From contig CAMPET010000165.1 of assembly GCA_946803715.1 (NCBI GenBank), positions 138,628 to 154,127 on the forward strand: 15,500 nt of DNA, written 5' to 3'. The stretch is from Beroe ovata. Its lineage: Eukaryota > Ctenophora > Nuda > Beroida > Beroidae. Within the stretch, counting starts at the first letter, position 1, and the number at the start of each line of letters is the position of its first letter. Both the position numbers and the translations under genes were made by a program. The notes under the pieces are model-generated. The model was not told the origin of the DNA. It made no database searches and worked only from the letters and a program-made list of their open reading frames with translations. Of the stretch, positions 1 to 8,300 are shown piece after piece.

Positions 1-1
1 T

Positions 2-305
2 CCGAGTTTGTAATGGTCTTCGAGCTATGGTAGAAGTTTCAAGTCAATCGGTCTATCCGTTTGGAAGCTATCCTCAAATGCTCACTCAAACTGAAATGCT
101 TTGGGTGGAGGAGGGGCTATGTCGGCTCTTAACTTGGGAACCGATTATCATTTTGACGTGAAATTTTGGCTGGCCGAGTTTCTAATGGTCCTTGAGCTAT
201 GGTAGAAGTTTGAAGTCAATCCGTCTATCGGTTTGGAAGTTATCCTCAAATGCTCACTCAAACTGACATGATTTGGGTGAATTAGGGCTATAGTTGGCTG
301 TCGAT
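2..305. repeat. 172-bp tandem duplication (two diverged copies)
   Basis: The block beginning CCGAGTTT at position 2 recurs at 174, and about 130 bases of each unit align with scattered substitutions. Shared landmarks in both copies are GAGCTATGGTAGAAGTTT, TATCCTCAAATGCTCACTC and a final GGGCTAT. The first copy continues into about 40 bp of unique spacer and the second runs into the palindromic element at 300. The left end is cut by the window, so more copies could lie outside it. No reading frame is supported here; the open frames on either strand are short and lie inside the repeat. Confidence 0.85.
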
Positions 306-367
306 GATAGCCCCTGTCGAGAATTTCATTGCGCGCGCGCCGCAAATTATTCTCAGACAGGGGCTAT
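300..367. mobile_element. short palindromic (MITE-like) element, copy 1
   Basis: The left arm (300-326) contains GATAGCCCCTGTCGAGAATTT. The right arm (about 344-367) is its near-complement and contains TCAGACAGGGGCTAT, with a two-base insertion. The centre is a GCGCGCGCGC run. The same arms with an AGACCCTGTC variant and the same CG core occur at 3391-3541, and one arm occurs at 14218-14262. This suggests a small non-coding inverted-repeat family. No target-site duplication is clear. Confidence 0.6.
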
Positions 368-380
368 GGAAAATGATCGA

Positions 381-407
381 ATCCACCTCCAAAATTTGGA
401 GGTGGAT
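381..407. repeat. perfect 27-bp palindrome
   Basis: ATCCACCTCCAAA and its exact reverse complement TTTGGAGGTGGAT are separated by a single A, giving 13-bp arms. It lies 14 bases beyond palindromic element copy 1 and could be part of a longer composite element. The bases beyond it to about 640 are AT-rich with no gene signal. Confidence 0.85.
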
Positions 408-1412
408 TTCTTGCGGCGCGCATTCTGAAAATCGATGAAAATTTTTCTTCATGACCTATGCTGATATATACATCATTAGAAAGCTCTGAGTTTACTGATC
501 ACAATGATGTCAAAGTTTATATCAAAGGAGCAAGTAATAAAAAGTTATGACTGTTTTACTACCTGGGAACGCCGCACATTATTTTTGGCGTTTCCCTTCT
601 TTTTAGAAATTGCGAAAAAATTGCATTGGAATGCCTAATTTCTGGAATACTATGATTCGATACAAAGTACTGGATCCGTCTTGATTGCCTTATCCTTAGC
701 TTATATTGCTCTAGGCTATGTTCTATGATAATCAGATATCCCCTAAACTGTTATCTGTGCTACTTATGATTGGATTGTCCATTGTTCTGGCTAAGAGTGA
801 CCTCAACAATTCATTATGGTCAGTCCTTGTGTGATTACCATTACACTGTACCACCTCTTTGATTTATCTTTGGGATAGTGATGAACTTTTCTACTACATA
901 TATTATTTAGCGAACACTGCCTACTCTTTCAGACACAATTGTGTATTGCTGGAGCANTTAACTTTCAATATACTAGTTTAGGCGGGATAAGGATGCTGTT
1001 TTCTTACTCATGACTCATGAACCTATGGCTCACAATCCGTCTTACGAGATAGAACCTTACCTTGGTGCTGGGTAGATACTGTTTGGAATCATTCTTCAAC
1101 GAGTGTAGGAAAGTCTTGTATATTGCTTGAATATCAACTTCTATCGCATTTCTTTGTAAGACTGATTCCACTCCAAGCATTCACTATGGTATGATGAAAA
1201 AGTAAGTTTTGTATCAAGTTTGAAGTTACTTATTCATTTTTTGAAGTACTTTTATTAGATACAAGTTATAACTATGTTATCATCCAGCCAACTGAGCACA
1301 AGACAATACGCATGAACAGTGGTAAATGAAATTTTAAAGACATATATCGCCAAAATCGGCTATTAAAATGAGGTATTAATTAGCAACAGGACACGGAGAG
1401 ATTTTCTGCTTT
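408..1412. other. intergenic, no gene supported; CACYBP 3' flank
   Basis: I find no coding frame, RNA gene or clear repeat in this AT-rich kilobase. One assembly N is present at 957. The part from about 1250 to 1412 is probably the 3' untranslated region of the minus-strand gene that ends at 1413. Confidence 0.5.
1251..1256 (-). terminator. candidate poly(A) signal of CACYBP
   Basis: TTTATT on the plus strand reads AATAAA on the minus strand, about 155 nt downstream of the CACYBP stop codon. That is a normal 3' UTR length. It is a single six-base match and has no transcript support here. Confidence 0.4.
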
Positions 1413-2102
1413 TCAAAAGTTGTCAAGTCCTGAGCCCATGTCGCCCATGTCAGGCAATGAGCTCGATTCTCCCGACTGTTGTTTATTTTGAGCTTCATAC
1501 ATGGACTTTGCAATTGTCCTCTTCATCTCGTCGTCTCCACTCTCGTACATGTGTTTCATCAGATTCATCAGTCCAGCTGATGGGTCCGCATCTTTATCCA
1601 TCTTAGGGAACGAATCTTCTTTCTTTTCCTCTTTAACAGCTTTCAAAGTTGACCACAAGCCTGGCTGAGACTTAGCAAGTGTAACAGTTACGCCAGTCTT
1701 TGTCGTTTTAATTGAACTTGCACCAGGTGAAATTTCCTTGCACAGATTCATTATCGACAAGGAATAGTTCATATTTTTGCTACCAACTTTCCTTAGAAAA
1801 ACAGTGAAAGATCTTGTTTCAAAATTACATTCGATATTGTCCTTCTCTATTATATCACTCTCTTCTTTGATATTAGTAACATAGATTTTCACAAACTTGT
1901 TACTCTCATCCCAAGCATAGTTTGTGATATTCTTTGTCTGATTCCCAGACCTTACGATTGGAGTAGCTTTTGGTGCTGCCAATTTCATCTTGTCTTCTTG
2001 TTTTTTAAGTTCATCTTTTAAAATTGACTGAACCACTGGTTGCTTACTTTGCCCCAGTAGAAACTTGATTTCTTCAATGATTGCCTTGGTCTCTGAAGCC
2101 AT
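1413..2102 (-). CDS. CACYBP: Calcyclin-binding protein / Siah-interacting protein
   Basis: This 229-codon uninterrupted frame matches the CACYBP/SIP family in length (human about 228 residues) and in domain order. Residues about 1-50 are a charged, helical N-terminal segment, the dimerisation and Siah-binding region in the family. Residues about 60-154 form a CS (p23-like) beta-sandwich, starting NYAWDESNKFVKIYV and ending GVTVTLAKSQPGLWSTL. Residues about 155-229 are an SGS domain, with DPSAGLMNLMKHMYESGDDE followed by MKRTIAKSMYEAQ. Known family members bridge Siah1 and Skp1 in beta-catenin ubiquitination and bind S100 proteins through the SGS tail; here that is inferred by homology. The start has G at -3 and G at +4. 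A CCCTATAG tract just upstream could be a 5' UTR acceptor. Vertebrate homologues have introns and this one has none. The frame is intact, so it is probably functional rather than a decayed retrocopy. Confidence 0.95.
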   Translation of the reverse strand: MASETKAIIEEIKFLLGQSKQPVVQSILKDELKKQEDKMKLAAPKATPIVRSGNQTKNITNYAWDESNKFVKIYVTNIKEESDIIEKDNIECNFETRSFTVFLRKVGSKNMNYSLSIMNLCKEISPGASSIKTTKTGVTVTLAKSQPGLWSTLKAVKEEKKEDSFPKMDKDADPSAGLMNLMKHMYESGDDEMKRTIAKSMYEAQNKQQSGESSSLPDMGDMGSGLDNF

Positions 2103-3190
2103 CTCTATAGGGATATTGGTTTTACAAGAAGATGAAGCCCATCATCTCAAGATGAATAACTAGGTAATAACTAAAACTTGAGGAGATTGGAAATCATTCA
2201 AAACAGAGCAGGTGCTGTTACATTTGGTCTAATGAAACTTTTCCTACCAATCAAACTAAGGTGAAGCTTTGCTCTAGGTCACCACAAAGTATTGGTTATC
2301 ATATCTGTGTCATTTTCCATTCTCCTCAGTTCCAGATATGTCCTATATAGAAATTTTAGGATATAATTGCCAGATGTGTCCCATAGTGATTGGTGGTAAA
2401 ACTTCTAGAACTGTATAGGATTCAAAACCTTCCAGATGGGTCGATCTGGAGGAAGTTTGACCCTCAAAAGTGGATGTACAATTTTTCATCAAAAGCAGAC
2501 ATAGATCAAAAAAGTGAACATCCATTTCTAACAGCAGACATCATCTCACAAAAGTGGAGGTCGGCTTTTTAGAGGGTGACAGTATAGAATACCTAGCTTT
2601 TACAACGGCTAATGTCACAATTACAAGATGCCATGACTGCCCAGCAGAAACGCTAGTGGATGTCTAAGTGGGGCTCAAGAGAAGGTTGCTATTATCAGAG
2701 GTATAGCAAATGAAACAAGTTGATCAGAGTGCAATTTTCACATCAAATGACCTAACAAGCAGGAATAATTCAAAAATAGACTTAATTTCAAAACATGGAT
2801 GCCCCCATTTTTTGAGATGAAGTCTGCTTTTAAAAGCAGGGGAGGTACTCCTTAAAACACAGGACACGTCTGAGTAAGGTTTAATGCCTGGAAATGTATT
2901 ATGATTTAAACCTTCCATAACATGACATCACTGTTGCATATATCAACTCTAATATTCACTACAGATTTATCCCCACAAGACTTCAATTACATTGAAATAA
3001 AAAGATTCTGGCTAGACAGAAATTGTTCTATAGGTGGGCATGGCTAAACATGGAAAACTATGAAATAGGAATATTTAGAAAACTGCAGTTTTGAAGATTC
3101 CTACAAAAATTCTGCATAAGAAGCGCTGATGGCTAAGATTTGCTAAATGAAAAGCTTCATACAACATTTAAAATATTGCTTATCTCACCA
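2103..3190. other. intergenic with degenerate short repeats
   Basis: No gene is supported. A motif near AGCAGACATCATCTCA followed by AAAAGTGG occurs in diverged direct copies around 2494-2523 and 2531-2563. An inverted copy lies around 2794-2838, where it reads TGAGATGAAGTCTGCT on the plus strand. The copies cause short spurious open frames on both strands. The stretch next to 2102 should include the CACYBP promoter, but I see no clear core element. Confidence 0.45.
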
Positions 3191-3194
3191 CTAT

Positions 3195-3360
3195 TTCATG
3201 CGCGCACTATAAGCGTAGGTCAGCTTGTGCACACGCTGCGCGCAACGTGTGCAAAACCTAGACGAGTCAACGATGCGCGCCGCTGCGCGTGCGTGGCTTA
3301 CGTCATGACGCGCGCCTTTATCGGATCGATAGTGGATGGGGGTGGTTGGCGCGCGCGAAT
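3195..3360. other. CpG/GCGC-rich island
   Basis: This is a locally GC-rich stretch with many GCGC and GCGCGC steps in otherwise AT-rich flanks. It contains GCGCGCAACGTGTG (3238-3251), which recurs exactly at 13785-13798. It sits directly left of the palindromic element at 3391 and may be part of a larger mobile unit. The frames across it have no protein-family features. Confidence 0.4.
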
Positions 3361-3390
3361 TAAAGCATTGAAACACTTAAGTCACTTATT

Positions 3391-3541
3391 GTCGATCGAT
3401 GATTGATGATAGACCCTGTCGAGAATTACGTTTTGCGCGCGCGCGCGCTGACGCAAGCCGCTTCGCGGCTTGCATCAGCGGTTTAGTTTGCGCCGCGCGC
3501 GCGCGAAGCGAAATTCTCGACAGGGTCTATCATCGATCGAC
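3391..3541. mobile_element. palindromic (MITE-like) element, copy 2
   Basis: The right arm at 3512-3541 is the reverse complement of the left arm at 3391-3427. The one difference is a seven-base GATTGAT insertion in the left arm. The shared inner end is GATAGACCCTGTCGAGAATT and the outer end is GTCGATCGAT. The core is alternating GC/CG sequence (about 3435-3449 and 3490-3505) around a perfect hairpin at 3453-3473 (GCAAGCCGC, loop TTC, GCGGCTTGC). No protein is encoded. The terminal inverted repeats and further copies in this window point to a non-autonomous DNA transposon, but I cannot see a clean target-site duplication. Confidence 0.7.
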
Positions 3542-3595
3542 AAACTTTAATTTTAACAGTTCTGATCAGTGCTACCTTAGTCTGTTGACTGCAAG

Positions 3596-3875
3596 TTGAC
3601 TGTTACTCTTACAGTGTTCACTCTGTTACTCTTAATTTTGTGTTACTCTCAGTTACTCTTACAGTGTAACCCTCCGTTACACGTTACTCTTATAAAGTTA
3701 CCCTTTCACCTTTGTTATGAATATGCTCTTACAGTGTTACACTCTTTTACTCTTAACTTTGTGTTACTCTTTTACAGTGTAACCCTCTGTTGCACGTTAC
3801 TCTTATAAAGTTACCCTCTGTAATTCTGTATTACTCTTAGTGTTACCCTCAGTTACTCCCTACTCTTACAGTGTT
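3596..3875. repeat. TTACTCTTACAGTG satellite-like array
   Basis: The sequence is built from variants of GTTACTCTTACAGTGT, with spacers such as AACCCTC and TATAAAGTTACCCTC. A higher-order unit of about 113-120 bp is visible: ACAGTGT at 3661 and 3774, and ACAGTGTTCAC/ACAGTGTTAC at 3611 and 3731, have matching contexts. Open frames rich in L, T, V and Y through this block are products of the repeat, not genes. Confidence 0.8.
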
Positions 3876-4217
3876 CGGGCTACATGAGTGTTACACACAT
3901 TGCACATGACATGTTTGTTTTGCAATTCAGAATCATGTCAATGTCATCATGCATATGCATATCATGAATGGAATCGAGAAGCTGAATTTATGCAAGTTAA
4001 GAATGGACTACGCGATTGAAGCACAAATATTGTCGCTTTATCGCCATGTTTCTCTGCATGACAGATATCATTTTGTAAACCATGACCATTTTACACTTTC
4101 AGTCGTATCAAAGTCGCCGCAATTGTATCACTGTCAGCATGAGTTACTGTTACATGTTATCTTTTATAGTAATGAAACATTCCACTTTCTCCCCACTAAA
4201 ATCCACGCAGGGAGGCG
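3876..4217. other. 5' flank of the zinc-finger ORF
   Basis: No independent gene is supported. A palindromic ATGCATATGCAT lies at about 3949-3960. Directly before the zinc-finger start, CCACGCAG at about 4203-4210 resembles a 3' splice site. The zinc-finger ATG at 4218 could therefore lie in a second exon, with an upstream 5' UTR or coding exon in or left of this stretch. Confidence 0.35.
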
Positions 4218-4955
4218 ATGTCTGTTGATGGCAAGGTGTCAAGGTGCCTGTCACCTGACAACACCTGCTCTGCCACCCTTCTCTCTCTGAAGCCATGCTA
4301 CGACCCCCTTCCCATGAATCACCCTGACGCTCTAGCTCCCTACCCTTGTCTACGATGCCGGAGGAGGTGCTACACAATCCAGGACTTGGATCTACATGCC
4401 CGGTGGCATCGTAGAGAGAATGAGTGCTCCCTCTGTCGGAAAACATTCGCCTCATTCGACATTTTCACTGCCCACGTCAGAAAGCACTACGTGGACGCTA
4501 CCAAAGACTACAGCGTGAACAACAAGATTCGAGATATTCCAGCCCCGTGCAAGCACTGTGGAGAGAACTTCACGACAGTCAGGAATCTGCAGTGCCACAT
4601 GCAATTGTTTTCTGACAGCTACACCACCTGTCAAGAGTGTGACCGCTACCTGCCAAACTGTCACACTCACCACAATTCTGGAGTACACGGCTCACCACTG
4701 CTCGTGACCAGCAATGATGAAACCCCGAGATTCCGCTACGAGTTACGAGCTGAGCCCACCCTACGACCGTTCCAGTGCGACATTTGCTCTGCCAAGTTCG
4801 GAGATTCACAGAGGCTCCTAACACACCTGAACAAGCACAGCTCCGACCATAGGCTACTCTACGAGGGAGGGTGTGGTGGCAGCAGACTTGTGTCTCGAGT
4901 CAAACTCAGAGACAGTGAGTCTGCAGCCGCTCACTCATACGGGCTCTCATTCTGA
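4218..4955 (+). CDS. C2H2 zinc-finger protein
   Basis: This is a 245-codon frame with three regular C2H2 fingers. Finger 1 uses C44, C47, H60 and H64; finger 2 uses C70, C73, H86 and H90; the last finger uses C187, C190, H203 and H207, and all have the C-x2-C-x12-H-x3-H spacing. Between them lies a broken finger with C111, C114 and H127 but F131 where the second histidine should be, then a C138/C141 pair with irregular histidines (H149, H151, H152, H157). Fingers 1 and 2 are separated by only five residues; the rest are widely spaced, unlike KRAB-type arrays. Nucleic-acid or protein binding in the nucleus is the usual role and is inferred. Local base composition is more GC-rich than the flanks. 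A possible acceptor just 5' means the true start may lie upstream. The tail after residue 210 looks unconserved and could be altered by splicing. Confidence 0.75.
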   Translation: MSVDGKVSRCLSPDNTCSATLLSLKPCYDPLPMNHPDALAPYPCLRCRRRCYTIQDLDLHARWHRRENECSLCRKTFASFDIFTAHVRKHYVDATKDYSVNNKIRDIPAPCKHCGENFTTVRNLQCHMQLFSDSYTTCQECDRYLPNCHTHHNSGVHGSPLLVTSNDETPRFRYELRAEPTLRPFQCDICSAKFGDSQRLLTHLNKHSSDHRLLYEGGCGGSRLVSRVKLRDSESAAAHSYGLSF

Positions 4956-5131
4956 GCTCACACTGTGTGACACAGGGCGTGTTGACACTGTGCCACGAGA
5001 CTCTATAATAGTAGAGGTCCAACCACGGCATATGTATTTGGTCATTTTGGGTTGTACTGTATATTTCTAAAGTTAGGGAATGGTCTGAGGAATGAAAAGA
5101 CTGTCGTATAGTTGTCTCTAACCTTCATTCA

Positions 5132-5137
5132 AATAAA
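5132..5137 (+). terminator. poly(A) signal of the zinc-finger gene
   Basis: AATAAA lies 177 nt after the zinc-finger stop codon on the same strand. It is about 240 nt short of the stop codon of the convergent minus-strand gene, so the two 3' ends may nearly meet. Confidence 0.55.
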
Positions 5138-5374
5138 GAATTAACAAATGATTAACGAGTTTCGTGTTCCAATTTCAGTTTATCTGTGGTTATATCATAA
5201 ACTTAAAGATAAAAGTTATAATCCAGATATAAATCCCTAGTGATTTAGTTCTACAATCTCCACAGTATGGAAACCTATCCATATAAAACCACCTGTCTGC
5301 GGACGATTGCTGACAACAAGGCAGCGGACGTTGTGAAAATCTTGTATAATCCTACGATTTCATTTTAAAGTCCC

Positions 5375-8300
5375 TCACAGTTTGTTAGCTAAGTTAAGAA
5401 AGTGCATTCGCTGGTTGTTTTTCCCCTTCGACTCAAGAATGTCATTGAAATATTTCTCATACTCTTGTTCGTAGTTTAGCTGGAGAGAAAATATGGAGGT
5501 GAGGGGATGAGAAAAGGACAAAACGAGGGGGGTTAGAGGGAGGTACTAATGAGATGAGGAAGAAAGCAGCAAATGAGGTAATGGGCGAGATTAGCTGGTA
5601 AAAATAGCGGAAAGAACAATTGGGTGTGATGGGAAGAATACTAGTGGGGGAAACGTGTTGTAGTAGAGCATAGAGAGAGAGAGAGAGAAGTGGGGGCCCA
5701 AAAAGCAGGGGAGTAGATTCAAAATGAGATGCTATTGTATCAAATGTTTGTATGAAAAGTTTGTTTAAGACTGATCGACTTCTAATTCTAAAGTATTCTA
5801 GTTCAAGAATAAGAACATTGAGTATTTACCGCAACATAATACTAATAGGGTAAACGAGACCACGTGTAAAGATCACAAGTCGCACGTGGCACATTGTTAC
5901 GTGTAGACTAAAGAGACACACACGTTTGCCAGATGTTATCTGCGCCGCGCGCGAGAAGCAGATAACATCTGACACGTGGCACGTTATATGAGAAACACGT
6001 GCTCGACGACCGAGAGCTATACCCCGAACTGAGCCAGAAGCCACTGAGCTGGTCCATCGGCTCGACACCTGTCTTGAGGTCAATCAGCGGCAACGAATAG
6101 CCGTCTACTATTGGTGGTGGCTCGAAAGCGGCCTATTGAAAAACTTGTTGCTGAAAACCTTGTCATGGTAACAGAACTCGTTGTCAAAGCAATGCGTGAT
6201 ATTTACCTGTCTTTGTATGTCTCTCTTCTTTTTAGGAGGTTCCTCCACTTTGCGAGGCAGTGGCCGCACTTTCTGCCCCTTCGATATGAGTGACCGTCTG
6301 ATCCGGAGCGGTCTGCAGCACACATAATATCAGTAATTAATGTTGTTAACAGAGAATTTAGTGATGACATGCATTGTTTACACAATGACTGCAGTAACAA
6401 CCTGTTAACACAATGTTCAGGGTTGTATGGCGAGTAGTTGAGCAGGGCAGTAACGGAGAGCTGCAAGCTCGGCACTGCTCGTTTCTTCTGCAGAGCCGTG
6501 TTCACCCGATCACTCGCACTATATGGAGGAGAGAGGGGGGGGGTGTCCACATCAACACCATTGNCACAAAGGGCTTCTAAAAAACGAGTACATTAAACAT
6601 TTTTACAATCTACATTCTCAATATCAAAAGATAAAACCTAATTAATACTACTTCTTTACTCAAGTTTGGTCAACTACTATACTTTATTCGTTGGTTGAAT
6701 AAAATAGAATACAATTTCATACAAAATACATAGCACAGGCTGATTGATTTGGTCTGATATGATGCTGATCACTTAATATGTGACGTCATTGCCGATGCTA
6801 ATTTATCATGCTAATTTCTTGTGGTGACGTCATAATACTGTTTGCGATATGGCTGCTGTATGTGTGGTGATTGGAAATTAGACAGTGTAAGATGGTCGTG
6901 TTGATGGTGACGGTGTTGAGATAGTTAATAACTATGTATTCAAAATTGGATGTAGGCCGTATAATAAATGGGAGATCGGTATGTTATTTTAAATGCAAAA
7001 ATATGATGATCACTCCCAGAGACTTATCGGCGTAGTGGGTCAGGCCTGCATCACATGCCCACCACGTCGTGTCCTGAGAGTGACGTCTATAGTTACTATT
7101 CGTTGCTATTTGTTACGATGGTTCTGTAGCTACCTATTTTCAGCTCCGATAATTGGATGACTCTCCCTGAGTGCCCGAAGACGTTTCGCCTGATTGTTAT
7201 ACCTGTAATAATAGTGATACGATCAACATGCATAACTACATACTTCATCATGTTATGAATGTAATGATAACGAATGCGATTGTAAAGAAATGAAAGCGGT
7301 TCTTTAAACAAGATAAACTCTTGCAACACTGGTGTAATTGTGGTGTAACACTGGTGTAATCTTGTGTAATTGCGTTGCAATTATGCAGTGTAATTGCAGT
7401 GTAATTATGTGGTATAATTATGTGGTGATCTTAGCACCTTCGTTTAGGGATCCCTGGAAGGGTAACTTTCACATGTCGATCCACTCCACCACCTGCACCA
7501 AATGACTCAGCTGCAGCAGCAGTACACTGTGTGTTGATCATGACACTTCGACCGTGTATCATCCTGTACATGGTGTAACACAGGATGTACAATACAATAT
7601 CATGTGTAACGTGATGTAACATGATGTAACACGATGTAACATGATGTAACATGACTTACTTGTGGACGGGGCAAATGATGTTCCTGTTCATGTACGCGTT
7701 ACACATGAACGATGCCACAGATAGCGGGCTTGGGGGATTCACCTGTAATAACAAAACTCTGTTAACTGTTAACATGTGACATGTTATCATTGTGTTAACA
7801 GTGGCATGTTATCATTGTGTTAACAGTTAACACAATGATAACATGCCACTGTTAACACAATGATAACATGCCACTGTTAACACAATGATAACATGTCACT
7901 GTTAACACAATGATAACACTCAACTGACAACTGTTATCATGGAACTGTTAACATAGTTAATATCGCCGACACAACATTGCTGAGCTATTTCTTCATCAAT
8001 CTACACGGCAATGTCTACAATCTAGTAATCGATCCCATAGAAGCATGAGAACTCCATAGTTCACCATTAATAACTTGTGCTACCAGTTAATTTCGATGAT
8101 TGCATATAAATTGCAAACACAAACTCACAGTCACACAGTGCGTGAAAGTTAGGTATAACCTCACGCTTATCACACAATTACGCGCGCGCGCAATATGTCA
8201 AACTAGCTACTTAAGCTAGTGTAGCGACATGAAGAATTGTTACTGCGCCAGACGCATATACAAATTAATAATGTGACCACGTATTCGGCGGTTTAAAAAA

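Noticed and set aside
3140-3599. Arg/Ala-rich frames on both strands
   Set aside because: They come from GCGC-rich DNA and the palindromic element, with no family pattern.
3949-4290. 113-codon plus-strand frame before the zinc-finger gene
   Set aside because: No domain-like pattern, and it overlaps the zinc-finger start in another frame.
4452-4824. Minus-strand frames opposite the zinc-finger gene
   Set aside because: They are shadows of the C2H2 coding sequence.
7096-7380. 94-codon minus-strand frame
   Set aside because: It reads an intron minisatellite and the antisense register of exon 9; the spliced phase uses a different frame.
7761-7960. CRISPR-like regularly spaced repeats
   Set aside because: The 25-bp units abut without unique spacers, change orientation at a centre, and lie in an animal intron.
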